NCBI RefSeq assembly: GCF_011634835.1
Contig: NZ_SIRP01000001.1
Location: 2,870,189 to 2,934,188 of the forward strand
Length of the DNA stretch: 64,000 nucleotides
DNA from: Isoptericola sp. BMS4
GTDB lineage: Bacteria > Actinomycetota > Actinomycetes > Actinomycetales > Cellulomonadaceae
Direction of reading: 5' to 3'
This document shows, piece after piece, positions 8,371-16,973 of this stretch. How positions within the stretch are numbered: position 1 is the stretch's first letter; each line of letters starts with the position of its first letter. The notes beneath the pieces were generated by a model that saw nothing but the letters and a program-made list of their open reading frames with translations, had not been told where the DNA came from and did not search any database. Made by a program: the position numbers and the translations under genes.

Positions 8371-9360
8371 TCAGGCGGTCGTCCCGTCGCCCGCCCCGGC
8401 GGAACCCGCCGCGGCCGGGGCCTCGTCGCGCGGGTCGTCGTCGCTGCCGAACGGGTGCATCACCGCGACGGCGACGGCACCGACGACGACGCCGACGAGG
8501 GCGGAGAAGAACGTGTTGACCAGCCACGCCAGGAACCCGCCGACGCCGGGGACGGCGTGGGCGACGACCTCCTCGAGGTGGTGGACCACCTCGTACGGTC
8601 CGTGCCAGCCGAGCTCGTCGACGCCGACGAGCAGGATGTGCCCGCCCACCCAGAGCATCGCGACGGTCCCGACGACGGAGATCACGGCGAGCACCTTCGG
8701 CATGCCGGACACGAGCCCTCGCCCGACCCGCCGGCTCGTCGCGGAGGAGCGCCGCGCCAGCGACAGGCCGACGTCGTCCATCTTCACGATGAGGGCGACC
8801 ACGCCGTAGACGATCACGGTGATCGCGAACGCCACGACGAGCAGGATCACGAGGCGCGAGAAGAACGGCTCGTCGGCGACCTCGTCGAGCGCGATGACCA
8901 TGATCTCCGCGGACAGGATGAGGTCGGTGCGCATGGCGCCGGACACGAGCGTCTTCTCGGCGTCCGGGCCCACGGCGGCGGCGGGCTTCTCGTGGTCGGT
9001 GTGCCCGCGCACGCGCCGCCAGACCTTCTCGGCGCCCTCGAACGCCAGGTACGTGCCGCCGAGCATGAGGATCGGGGTGAGCAACCAGGGCGCCCACTGG
9101 CTCAGGATCAGGGCGATCGGCAGGATGATCAGGACCTTGTTGCGGATCGACCCGATCGCGATCTTCTTCACGATGGGGATCTCACGCTCGGCGGCCACGC
9201 CGTGCACGTACTGCGGGGTCACGGCGGTGTCGTCCACGACGACGCCCGCGGCCTTCGCCGTCGCCCGGCCGGCCGCGGCACCGACGTCGTCGAGCGACGC
9301 GGCCGCGAGCTTCGCGATCGCCGCGACGTCGTCGAGCAGCCCGAGCAGGCCGGCGCTCAC
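8371..9360 (-). CDS. DUF808 family integral membrane protein (YedI-like)
   Basis: A 329-residue membrane protein of the DUF808/YedI family. The N-terminus has the family signature SAGLLGLLDDVAAIAKLAAA, then DDVGAAAGRATAKAAGVVVD and TPQYVHGVAAEREIPIVKKI. At least six hydrophobic segments follow (ILPIALILSQWAPWLLTPIL, LVILLVVAFAITVIVYGVVA, VLAVISVVGTVAMLWVGGHI, FLAWLVNTFFSALVGVVVGA and others). Function is unestablished; it is often annotated only as an inner membrane protein. Length fits the family. It is transcribed toward DinB and separated from glnE by about 120 bp. Confidence 0.88.
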   Translation of the reverse strand: MSAGLLGLLDDVAAIAKLAAASLDDVGAAAGRATAKAAGVVVDDTAVTPQYVHGVAAEREIPIVKKIAIGSIRNKVLIILPIALILSQWAPWLLTPILMLGGTYLAFEGAEKVWRRVRGHTDHEKPAAAVGPDAEKTLVSGAMRTDLILSAEIMVIALDEVADEPFFSRLVILLVVAFAITVIVYGVVALIVKMDDVGLSLARRSSATSRRVGRGLVSGMPKVLAVISVVGTVAMLWVGGHILLVGVDELGWHGPYEVVHHLEEVVAHAVPGVGGFLAWLVNTFFSALVGVVVGAVAVAVMHPFGSDDDPRDEAPAAAGSAGAGDGTTA

Positions 9361-9479
9361 GCCGTCACCACCGCACGGGTCGTGCGTCCGTCGACGAGCG
9401 GTGAGAGCCCTGAGGTTCGCATGTGCTCATGGTGCCGTACGCGGCGGCGCGGCAGCACGCACGACCACCGGCACCACCG

Positions 9480-12400
9480 TCAGTCCTCGCCGTAGAAGAG
9501 GCGCTCCATCACGGCGCGGGCGCGGCGGGCGGTGCGCAGGTACAGGTCCTCCAGCTCGGCGCCGGTACCGACGTCCCCCATGAGGCTCGCGACGCCCGCG
9601 AGGGCACGCCGGTCGTGCGGCAGCACGTCCACCTGGGCGCCGCTGGTGCGCCCCGACCACAGCACGACGGCGGACCGCAGCCGGGAGGCGAAGTGCCAGG
9701 CGTCGCGCAGGCAGGACGTGTCGTCCGCGTCGATCAGCCCCGCGTCCTCGGCGGCCTCCAGCGCGGCGACCGTCCCGGTGGTGCGCAGGGCGGGCACCTC
9801 GTGGGCGTGCTGCAGCTGCAGCAGCTGGGCGGTCCACTCGACGTCGGACACGGCCCCGCGGCCGAGCTTGAGGTGGCGCGCGGGGTCCGCGCCGCGCGGC
9901 AGTCGCTCCGCCTCGACGCGCGCCTTGATGCGCCGCACCTCGCGCAGGTCGGCGTCCGCCAGCCCGCCGGTGCGGTAGCGCAGCGGGTCGACGAGCGCGG
10001 TGAACCGCGCGCCCAGCCCCTCGACGTCGCCGGCCACGGGGCGGGCCCGCAGCAGCGCCTGCGACTCCCAGACGCTCGACCAGCGCTGGTAGTACTCGGC
10101 GTAGGAGGCGAGGGTGCGCACCAGCGGTCCCTGACGCCCCTCGGGGCGCAGGTCGGCGTCGACGGGCAGCGCCGGCTCGGGCCCGACGGCGGACAGCAGG
10201 GCCCGCAGCCGCGCCGCGGCCGTCTGCGCGAAGGCCTGGGCGGCCCCCGGGTCGGCGCCGTCGACCGGGTCGTGCACGAACAGCACGTCGGCGTCCGACC
10301 CGTAGCTCATCTCGCGTCCGCCGAGCCGGCCCATGGCCACCACGAGCATCCGTGTCGGGTCGTCGGCCGGGCCGGCGATCCCGTGCTCGGCGCGGGCCGC
10401 GTGCTCGGCGACCCGCAGGCCCCCGACGAGCACCATGTCGGCGGCGTCGGAGATCGCGGCGGCGGCGTCGACGGCGTCGAGCAGGCCCAGGACCTCCGCC
10501 GCTCCGGTGCGGGCGAGCTCGCGGCGGCGGACGGCGCGCAGGCTCGTCGCCGCCTGGTCGACGTCGTCCGCGCGCGTGAGCACGGAGTCGACCTCCGCGG
10601 CGAGCCGCTCGGCCCCCCGTGGCTCGAGCCCCGCCGTGTCGGCGAGCCACTGCACCGACTCCGGGGACCGTGCGAGCGCCTCGGCGAGGTAGGCGGAGGA
10701 CGACAGCAGGCGGGCCAGGTGGAAGGCCGCGTTCTCCGAGTCGCGCAGCAGCCGCAGGTACCAGGGGGTGCTGCCCAGGGCGTCCGACAGCTTGCGGAAG
10801 GCCAGCAGCCCCGCGTCGGGGTCGGCGCCGTCGGCGAACCAGCCGAGGAGCACGGGCAGGAGCTGGCGCTGCAGGGACGCGCGGCGCGAGGTGCCGGCGG
10901 TGAGGGCGGTGACGTGCCGCATGGCGCCGTCCGGGTCGCGGTAGCCGATCGCGGCGAAGCGCTCGCGCGCGACGTCCGGGGACAGCGACAGCTCGTCGTC
11001 GGAGAGCTGGGCCGACGCCGGCAGCAGCGGCCGGTAGAAGACAGCCTGGTGCAGGGAGCGCACCTCGCGACGGGTCGCGCGCCACCGCCGCTGCAGGCCG
11101 TCCGCGCCCTCGGCGCCCGTCCCGAGGGAGCGGGCGAGACGGCGCAGGTCCTCGTCCGCCGTCGGCAGCAGGTGCGTGCGACGCAGCCGGAACAGCTGGA
11201 CCCGGTGCTCCAGCGCCCGCAGGAACCGGTAGCACTCCCCCATCCGCGCCGCGTGCTCACGGCCCACGTAGCCGCCCGCCGCGAGGGCCGCCAGCGCCGT
11301 CAGGGTGTGCGGGCTGTGGATCCGCTCGTCGGTCCGCCCGTGCACGAGCTGCAGGAGCTGGACGGTGAACTCGACGTCGCGCAGCCCGCCCTTGCCAAGC
11401 TTGATCTGCCGGTCCGCCTCGGCGGGCGGCACGTGCTCCTCGACCCGCCGCCGCATCGCCTGGGCGTCCTCGACGAAGTTCTCCCGGTTGACGGCGGACC
11501 ACACGAAGTCCTCGACGGCGTCGCGGTAGTCCCGCCCGAGCTCGGCGTCGCCCGCGACCGGGCGCGCCTTGAGCAGGGCCTGGAACTCCCACGTCGCGGC
11601 CCACCGCTCGTAGTAGGCGACGTGGCTGGCGAGCGTGCGCACCAGCGGCCCCTGCTTGCCCTCGGGCCGCAGCGCCGCGTCGACGGGCCACAGCGCCGGC
11701 TCGGCGGACGTGCCCGAGCACACCCGCTGCAGCCCGGTCGCGAGCCGGGTGCCGACGGCGAGCGCCTCCTCCTCGGTCGTGGCCGTGCCGTCCGGCCGGG
11801 TGCCCGGCTCGCACACGTAGACCACGTCGACGTCGGAGACGTAGTTGAGCTCGCGGCCGCCCGTCTTGCCCATGCCGATGACGGCCAGGCGCACGCCGGT
11901 GCCGTGCGGGTCGTCCTGGGGGCCCTCGAGCTCGGCGCGCGCGACCGCCAGCGCCGCCTCCAGCGCGGCGGCGGCCAGGTCGGCCAGCGCCGCCCCGACG
12001 ACGGGCAGGTGCTCGGTGGCGTCGGGGGCCGTGAGGTCGTCGGCCGCGATGCGCAGCAGCCGCTCCCGGTAGGCGCGCCGCAGCGCGTCGGTGGTCGTCG
12101 GTGCCCCGGCGTCGGGCCAGTCGCGGCCCGGCTCGCCGTCGGGCGGGGCCGCCACCGGGACCGCGACGTCCGGGTCGGCGCCGACGGCGCGCAGCAGCGT
12201 CGCGCGGACGGCGCGCTCGGCGCCGTCGGGGACCCCGACGTCCTCCGTCCTCGTGTCGTCGTGAGGCGCGTCCTCGGCGGGCTCGGGCACGGTGGGCTCG
12301 GGCTCGGCGGTGCCCTCCGCGTCCGCGGGACCGCCGTCGCCGGCCAGGGCGTCCAGCAGCTCGGGGCGCCGCACGACCTCGTCCCCGAGGGCGGACGAGG

Positions 12401-12710
12401 CGCCCAGCACGGCGACCAGGCGGGCCCGGAGCGCCGCGTCCGCGGAGCCGGCCGGTGCGGCGAGCGCCGCGGCCACCTGCTCGCGCGCGGGCTCGCTCTC
12501 GGCGAGGCGCACGAGCTGGAGCAGCGCCAGGTCGGGGTCGGCGCTGGCGCCGAGCGCCGTCAGCACCGCCACGCCGTCCCCGTCGGGCAGCACCCGCTCC
12601 AGCGACGGGTCGGCCCACAGGGTCGCCGACCGGGTGAGGTCCGCGAACCCCGCCTGCAGGAGCCGCCGGGTGGGGGTCTCGCGTCTGCCTGTGCCGGACG
12701 TGGTACTCAC
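9480..12710 (-). CDS. glnE: Bifunctional glutamine synthetase adenylyltransferase/deadenylase
   Basis: A 1076-residue enzyme that adds AMP to, or removes it from, the tyrosine of GlnA1 (Tyr402 of the gene at 1857) according to nitrogen status. Two nucleotidyltransferase halves are visible: IGMGKTGGRELNYVSDVDVV around residue 275 and AMGRLGGREMSYGSDADVLF around residue 790, each with the Gly-rich loop and D-x-D pair. Each half is followed by a PEGKQGPLVRTL or PEGRQGPLVRTL segment and a helical domain. The length is at the upper end for actinobacteria because of an Ala/Glu/Pro-rich insert around residues 120-165. It lies 76 bp downstream of glnA2 on the same strand. Confidence 0.96.
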   Translation of the reverse strand: MSTTSGTGRRETPTRRLLQAGFADLTRSATLWADPSLERVLPDGDGVAVLTALGASADPDLALLQLVRLAESEPAREQVAAALAAPAGSADAALRARLVAVLGASSALGDEVVRRPELLDALAGDGGPADAEGTAEPEPTVPEPAEDAPHDDTRTEDVGVPDGAERAVRATLLRAVGADPDVAVPVAAPPDGEPGRDWPDAGAPTTTDALRRAYRERLLRIAADDLTAPDATEHLPVVGAALADLAAAALEAALAVARAELEGPQDDPHGTGVRLAVIGMGKTGGRELNYVSDVDVVYVCEPGTRPDGTATTEEEALAVGTRLATGLQRVCSGTSAEPALWPVDAALRPEGKQGPLVRTLASHVAYYERWAATWEFQALLKARPVAGDAELGRDYRDAVEDFVWSAVNRENFVEDAQAMRRRVEEHVPPAEADRQIKLGKGGLRDVEFTVQLLQLVHGRTDERIHSPHTLTALAALAAGGYVGREHAARMGECYRFLRALEHRVQLFRLRRTHLLPTADEDLRRLARSLGTGAEGADGLQRRWRATRREVRSLHQAVFYRPLLPASAQLSDDELSLSPDVARERFAAIGYRDPDGAMRHVTALTAGTSRRASLQRQLLPVLLGWFADGADPDAGLLAFRKLSDALGSTPWYLRLLRDSENAAFHLARLLSSSAYLAEALARSPESVQWLADTAGLEPRGAERLAAEVDSVLTRADDVDQAATSLRAVRRRELARTGAAEVLGLLDAVDAAAAISDAADMVLVGGLRVAEHAARAEHGIAGPADDPTRMLVVAMGRLGGREMSYGSDADVLFVHDPVDGADPGAAQAFAQTAAARLRALLSAVGPEPALPVDADLRPEGRQGPLVRTLASYAEYYQRWSSVWESQALLRARPVAGDVEGLGARFTALVDPLRYRTGGLADADLREVRRIKARVEAERLPRGADPARHLKLGRGAVSDVEWTAQLLQLQHAHEVPALRTTGTVAALEAAEDAGLIDADDTSCLRDAWHFASRLRSAVVLWSGRTSGAQVDVLPHDRRALAGVASLMGDVGTGAELEDLYLRTARRARAVMERLFYGED

Positions 12711-12786
12711 CCCTCCGACCCTAGCGGCGCACGGTCCGCGGTCGCGGGTCGTCTCACGCCCGCGCCCCGCGGCCCACGGGCGGGCC

Positions 12787-14124
12787 TCACAGGTGCTGCA
12801 GGAACCGCCGCAGCTCGTACGGCGTCACCTGCGCGCGGTAGGCGTCCCACTCCTGGCGCTTGTTGCGCAGCACGTAGTCGAAGACGTGCTCGCCGAGCGT
12901 CTCCGCCACCAGCTCGGACCCCTCCATGAGCTCGATGGCGTCGTCGAGCGACTGCGGCAGCGGGGCGATGCCCAGCGCGCGCCGCTCGCGGTCCGTCAGC
13001 TCCCAGACGTCGTCGCCGGTCGCCTCCGGAAGGTCGTACCCCTCCTCGATCCCCTTGAGACCGGCCGCCAGCAGCACGGCGAAGGCCAGGTAGGGGTTGG
13101 CGGCGGAGTCGAGCGCCCGGTACTCCACGCGGGCGGAGTTGCCCTTGCCCGGCTTGTACATCGGCACGCGCACCAGCGCGGAGCGGTTGTTGTGGCCCCA
13201 GCACACGTAGCTCGGCGCCTCGGACCCGCCCCACAGCCGCTTGTAGGAGTTGACGTACTGGTTCGTCACGGCGGTGATCTCGGCGGCGTGCACGAGCAGG
13301 CCGGCGATGAACTGCCGCGCCGTCTTGGAGAGCTCGAACTGGGCCCCCGGCTCGTGGAAGGCGTTGCGGTCGCCCTCGAACAGCGACAGGTGGGTGTGCA
13401 TGCCCGAGCCCGGCTGGTCCGCGATCGGCTTCGGCATGAAGGACGCGAACACACCCTGCTCGAGCGCGACCTCCTTCACCACGGTGCGGAACGTCATGAG
13501 GTTGTCCGCCGTGGTCAGGGCGTCGGCGTAGCGCAGGTCGATCTCGTTCTGCCCCGGCCCCGCCTCGTGGTGGGAGAACTCCACCGAGATGCCCATCGAC
13601 TCCAGCATCGTGATCGCGGCGCGCCGGAAGTCGTGCGTGCTGCCGCGGGCCAGGTGGTCGAAGTAGCCGCCGTTGTCCACCGGGACGAGCGGGGCCTGCG
13701 GGGACTCGACCTGGTTGAACAGGTAGAACTCCACTTCGGGGTGCGTGTAGAAGGTGAACCCGCGGTCGCTGGCCTTCGCCAGCGTCCGCTTGAGGACGTT
13801 GCGCGAGTCCGCGAGCGACGGCTCGCCGTCGGGCGTGAGCAGGTCGCAGAACATGCGCGCGGTGCCGTGGCGCTCGCCGCGCCAGGGCAGCACCTGGAAG
13901 GTGGTCGGGTCGGGCTTGGCGATCATGTCCGCCTCGTAGACCCGGGTGAGGCCCTCGATCGAGCTGCCGTCGAACCCGATGCCCTCCGCGAACGCCTGCT
14001 CGAGCTCGGCCGGGGCGACCGCCACCGACTTCAGGATGCCGAGCACGTCGGTGAACCAGAGCCGGATGAAGCGGATGTCGCGCTCCTCGACCGTGCGGAG
14101 CACGAACTCCTGCTGCCTGTCCAT
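12787..14124 (-). CDS. glnA2: Glutamine synthetase GlnA2 (adenylylation-site Tyr replaced)
   Basis: A 445-residue type I glutamine synthetase of the shorter class found beside glnE in actinobacteria. Motifs are RFIRLWFTDVLGILKSVAV, GFDGSSIEG, HPEVEFYLFN, HHEAGPGQNEIDLRY, GSGMHTHLSL and NQYVNSYKRL. Where GlnA1 has the adenylylated Tyr in DLYELP, this protein has DVWELT (Trp374), so GlnE should not modify it at that site. Start ATG 14124 gives MDRQQEFVLRTVEER, the usual N-terminus. A GlnR box sits 23 bp upstream. M. tuberculosis has the same glnE-glnA2 adjacency (Rv2221c-Rv2222c). Confidence 0.93.
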   Translation of the reverse strand: MDRQQEFVLRTVEERDIRFIRLWFTDVLGILKSVAVAPAELEQAFAEGIGFDGSSIEGLTRVYEADMIAKPDPTTFQVLPWRGERHGTARMFCDLLTPDGEPSLADSRNVLKRTLAKASDRGFTFYTHPEVEFYLFNQVESPQAPLVPVDNGGYFDHLARGSTHDFRRAAITMLESMGISVEFSHHEAGPGQNEIDLRYADALTTADNLMTFRTVVKEVALEQGVFASFMPKPIADQPGSGMHTHLSLFEGDRNAFHEPGAQFELSKTARQFIAGLLVHAAEITAVTNQYVNSYKRLWGGSEAPSYVCWGHNNRSALVRVPMYKPGKGNSARVEYRALDSAANPYLAFAVLLAAGLKGIEEGYDLPEATGDDVWELTDRERRALGIAPLPQSLDDAIELMEGSELVAETLGEHVFDYVLRNKRQEWDAYRAQVTPYELRRFLQHL

Positions 14125-14146
14125 GTGACCATCCTGCACGAGTCGT

Positions 14147-14162
14147 GTTTCCAACGGGTGAC
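14147..14162 (-). promoter_or_regulatory. GlnR-type box upstream of glnA2
   Basis: On the minus strand this reads GTCAC-N6-GAAAC, an exact match to gTnAc-n6-GaAAc, 23 bp before the glnA2 start. It has the same arrangement as the box before glnA at 1722, so the two synthetases are probably in one GlnR regulon. Confidence 0.7.
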
Positions 14163-14194
14163 ACGCACCCCGCCGGGCGTGGGGCGGCGGCGTA

Positions 14195-14216
14195 CGGGTA
14201 CACCGTGCGGGTACAC
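14195..14216 (+). repeat. Direct repeat in the panB promoter region
   Basis: CGGGTACAC occurs at 14195-14203 and 14208-14216, 13 bp apart, just before the -10-like CATACG (14229-14234) of panB. It may be a binding site; no regulator is adjacent. Confidence 0.4.
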
Positions 14217-14242
14217 AGCGAGCCTGGCATACGCTGACGTCC

Positions 14243-15103
14243 ATGGCGACACCCCTCGCGACCCCTGGTGACGACGCCGCGCACGGCTCCGACGCGCCCC
14301 GCCGTCGCCGCTACCGCGTGCACCACCTGGCCCGGGCGAAGGAGTCCGGCGAACGGATCACGATGCTCACCGCGTACGACGCGGTCACGGCCGCCGTCTT
14401 CGACGCCGCCGGCATCGACGTCCTCCTCGTGGGCGACTCCATCGGCAACACGATGCACGGGCACGCGACGACGCTGCCGGTCACGGTCGACGACATGATC
14501 CCGGCCGCCCGGGCCGTCGCCGGGGCCGCCGCGCACGCGCTCGTCGTGGTGGACCTGCCGTTCGGCTCGTACGAGGCCGGCCCGGAGCAGGCCCTGGGCA
14601 CCGCCGTGCGCATCATGAAGGAGACCGGGGCCGCCGCGGTCAAGCTCGAGGGCGGACGCCGCTCGGCCGCGCAGATCCGCGCGCTGACCGACGCGGGCAT
14701 CCCCGTCGTGGGACACCTCGGCTTCACCCCGCAGTCGGAGCACGCCCTCGGCGGGCCGCGGGTGCAGGGGCGCGGCGACGACGCGGCCGAGGCGCTGTGC
14801 GAGGACGCCCTCGCGGTGCAGGACGCCGGCGCGGTCGCCGTCGTCCTCGAGATGGTGCCGGTGGCCGTCGCCGAGCGCGCCACGGAGATCCTGCACATCC
14901 CCACGATCGGCATCGGCGCCGGCCCGCGGACCGACGGGCAGGTGCTCGTGTGGACCGACATGGCGGGCATGACGTCGTGGTCGCCGCGGTTCGCGCGTCG
15001 GTACGCGGAGCTCGGCCGGGTGCTGCAGCAGGCCGCGGAGGACTACGCGGACGAGGTGCGCTCGGGGGCCTTCCCGGACGCGGAGCACTCGTTCGAGCGC
15101 TGA
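14243..15103 (+). CDS. panB: 3-methyl-2-oxobutanoate hydroxymethyltransferase
   Basis: A 286-residue TIM-barrel enzyme making ketopantoate from 2-oxoisovalerate and methylene-tetrahydrofolate, the first committed step of pantothenate and CoA synthesis. Characteristic segments are RITMLTAYDAVTAAVFDAAG, VLLVGDSIGNTMHGHATTLP with the metal-binding Asp, VVDLPFGSYEA, AVKLEGG and GHLGFTPQSEHALGG. Glu in VVLEMVP is the expected catalytic base, and PTIGIGAGPRTDGQVLVWTD is near the end. ATG 14243 follows a -10-like CATACG by 8 nt, suggesting a leaderless transcript. Divergent from glnA2; panC and panD are not here. Confidence 0.95.
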   Translation: MATPLATPGDDAAHGSDAPRRRRYRVHHLARAKESGERITMLTAYDAVTAAVFDAAGIDVLLVGDSIGNTMHGHATTLPVTVDDMIPAARAVAGAAAHALVVVDLPFGSYEAGPEQALGTAVRIMKETGAAAVKLEGGRRSAAQIRALTDAGIPVVGHLGFTPQSEHALGGPRVQGRGDDAAEALCEDALAVQDAGAVAVVLEMVPVAVAERATEILHIPTIGIGAGPRTDGQVLVWTDMAGMTSWSPRFARRYAELGRVLQQAAEDYADEVRSGAFPDAEHSFER

Positions 15104-15137
15104 CGCCGGGGGCCCTCACCCCGCGCCGGGCAGGCGG

Positions 15138-15335
15138 TCAGTCGCGGCCGCGCCAGTGGTCGTCCTCCTCCTCCCACGTGTCGTTGCGGCGTCGCGCCGT
15201 GTCCAGGGCGTGCTGGGCCGCGTCGCGCGTCGGGTAGGGGCCCATCCGGTGGGTCCAGCTCGACCGGTCGCGGCTCTCCTCCACCTCGCCGGTCTTGGTG
15301 TTGTACCAGTACTGCACCGCTCCTGTGTCGCTCAT
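15138..15335 (-). CDS. Small conserved actinobacterial protein (SPOR-like)
   Basis: A 65-residue acidic-tailed protein: [20 protein letters not shown], then [20 protein letters not shown] and a charged end WEEEDDHW. The pattern of a Trp/Tyr-rich strand, then [14 protein letters not shown], resembles the small proteins annotated as SPOR-domain in actinobacteria, here reduced to about one repeat. No signal peptide or membrane helix is seen. ATG 15335 is taken as start. It is divergent from the glucokinase gene (29 bp), and the two probably share a promoter region. The role is unknown. Confidence 0.7.
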   Translation of the reverse strand: MSDTGAVQYWYNTKTGEVEESRDRSSWTHRMGPYPTRDAAQHALDTARRRNDTWEEEDDHWRGRD

Positions 15336-15363
15336 ACGTCGATCCTGCATCAAGATGGTCGCC

Positions 15364-16128
15364 ATGGTGGAGGAGACGTCGCACCGGGTCGCGTTCGGCA
15401 TCGACATCGGTGGCTCGGGGATCAAGGGGGCGCCCGTCGATCTCACGACGGGCGAGTTCGCCGCGGACCGGCGGCGGGTCCCCACGCCCGAGAAGTCCAC
15501 GCCCCCGGCGGTGGCGACAGTGCTCGCCGAGCTGGTCGACTCGTTCGACCTGCCCGCCGACTGCCCCGTCGGCGTCGCGTTCCCCGCGCCCATGGACCGC
15601 GGGGTCGTGCGGTTCATCGCCAACCTCGACAAGTCGTGGAAGGGCGTCGACCTGCCCGCCCTCGTGCACGACGCCACCGGCCGCGCCGTCCGCGCCGTCA
15701 ACGACGCGGATGCCGCGGGGGTGGGCGAGCACCGGTACGGCGCCGCCCGCGGCACCGACGGCGTCGTCCTCGTCGTCACGCTCGGCACCGGGATCGGCTC
15801 GGCCCTGCTGGTCGACGGCGTCCTGGTGCCGAACACGGAGCTCGGGCACCTGGAGATCGACGGGCACGACGCCGAGCACCGCGCCGCCGAGTCGGCGCGC
15901 GAGCGGCACGACCTGTCCTGGGAGAAGTGGGCCAAGCGCCTGCAGCGCTACTTCGAGACGGTCGAGATGCTGCTCTCCCCCGACCTCATCGTCGTCGGCG
16001 GCGGGGTGAGCAAGCAGCACAAGAAGTTCCTGCCGCTGCTGGACCTGCGGGCGCCGATCGTGCCCGCGACGCTGCTCAACCGGGCCGGCATCGTGGGCGC
16101 CGCTGCCCTCGCCGCCGACGCCGGCTGA
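15364..16128 (+). CDS. ppgK: Polyphosphate (ATP-)glucokinase
   Basis: A 254-residue ROK-family kinase that phosphorylates glucose with polyphosphate or ATP. It shows the phosphate-1 motif [36 protein letters not shown], the phosphate-2 motif [13 protein letters not shown], and the PPGK-type [20 protein letters not shown] near the catalytic region. The C-terminus [15 protein letters not shown] is typical. An in-frame ATG nine bases earlier (15355) is also possible. The VTC-domain gene at 28-29 kb is of a family linked to polyphosphate, but the genes are not adjacent. Convergent with the STAS gene. Confidence 0.93.
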   Translation: MVEETSHRVAFGIDIGGSGIKGAPVDLTTGEFAADRRRVPTPEKSTPPAVATVLAELVDSFDLPADCPVGVAFPAPMDRGVVRFIANLDKSWKGVDLPALVHDATGRAVRAVNDADAAGVGEHRYGAARGTDGVVLVVTLGTGIGSALLVDGVLVPNTELGHLEIDGHDAEHRAAESARERHDLSWEKWAKRLQRYFETVEMLLSPDLIVVGGGVSKQHKKFLPLLDLRAPIVPATLLNRAGIVGAAALAADAG

Positions 16129-16139
16129 GCGGCCGCGCC

Positions 16140-16508
16140 TCAGGTCATCGCACCCTCCAGCATCTCGGCCCCCACGTCGCGGGGGTCCACGTGCAGCAGG
16201 TGCAGCACGTCGCGCACCGCCGGCGGCGGCCGGTGCACCGAGACGTGCAGGCCCTCGTCCCGGCCGATGCGGCACAGCTGGATGAGGAAGGCCACCCCCG
16301 CGGAGTCGATGAACGTCACGTGGGACGTGTCGACGACGACGGGGAGGTCACGCTCGAACGCCTGGGCCAGGGCTGCCCCGGCCTCGTTGCGCAGGGAGAT
16401 GTCGATCTCTCCCCACATGTCCACCACGCTGGCGTCGGGCCGCTCGCGCAGGGCGATGCCCCCGGTCCGTGCCTCGCTGGTGCGTGTCGTTGCAGCACTG
16501 TCAGCCAT
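16140..16508 (-). CDS. STAS-domain anti-sigma factor antagonist
   Basis: A 122-residue single-domain STAS protein. VVDMWGEIDISLRNEAGAAL is the first half and VVVDTSHVTFIDSAGVAFLI the second, with Ser69 in the DSAG motif at the position phosphorylated by anti-sigma kinases in SpoIIAA/RsbV proteins. No kinase or sigma gene is adjacent, although a Ser/Thr kinase of a different type starts 465 bp away. The role as an anti-anti-sigma factor is inferred from the family. Start ATG 16508. Confidence 0.86.
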   Translation of the reverse strand: MADSAATTRTSEARTGGIALRERPDASVVDMWGEIDISLRNEAGAALAQAFERDLPVVVDTSHVTFIDSAGVAFLIQLCRIGRDEGLHVSVHRPPPAVRDVLHLLHVDPRDVGAEMLEGAMT

Positions 16509-16973
16509 GGTCCTACCACCTGCGCCTCACGTCGTGAACGCTTGCGATCGGGACTCGCGACGTCGTCGTCGCGACCCGGCCAACGTACACCGGTGAGGAA
16601 GATCACGAAACCACAACAGAGGATGTCTTTACTATTCGTTCACACGCCAGTAGGGACCCGGTCGATGGCCCACGGTTGCCCTCCACGATTCCCGCCACCG
16701 GGCGTGGCCTGCACGGTGACCGCCGCGTGGTGGCCCCGCGGGCTCCTCGGCGTCCTGCGTGCGGCGTTCCCGGCGGGTCTGGTCGGCGTCTGGAATCGGT
16801 ACGCACGCGTCACGGTCGACGTGCACGCCGGAGCACGGGCGAGGACGGGCGGGCCGGCGGCCCGACGTCCCCGGCGTCGGCCCGTCAGGCACCGTGCACC
16901 AGGGGGCCCCACGCTCTATCCTGTGAGGGCTCATGACTGATATGACCGGGATCGCCGCGCCGACGGCACCGCC
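16509..16973. other. 465-bp gap without a convincing gene
   Basis: The divergent space between the STAS and kinase genes. Bases 16590-16640 are clearly richer in A+T than their surroundings and probably hold promoters. On the minus strand GTTT (about 16600) and GGTGTA, spaced about 16 bp, weakly resemble a stress-sigma promoter for the STAS gene. The short reading frames here have no recognisable composition or ribosome sites. Confidence 0.4.

Noticed and set aside
9423..12929. 1168-codon plus-strand frame over glnE
   Set aside because: Runs antisense to glnE, whose two catalytic domains are clear; the plus frame has only low-complexity Gly/Arg/Val sequence.
14195..14216. Riboswitch upstream of panB
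   Set aside because: The gap between the likely -10 and the ATG is only 8 nt, leaving no leader; the direct repeats are upstream of the promoter.
16603..16936. Short frames on both strands in the STAS-kinase gap
   Set aside because: No ribosome sites, random-looking composition and low-complexity Arg content; a promoter region is the simpler reading.
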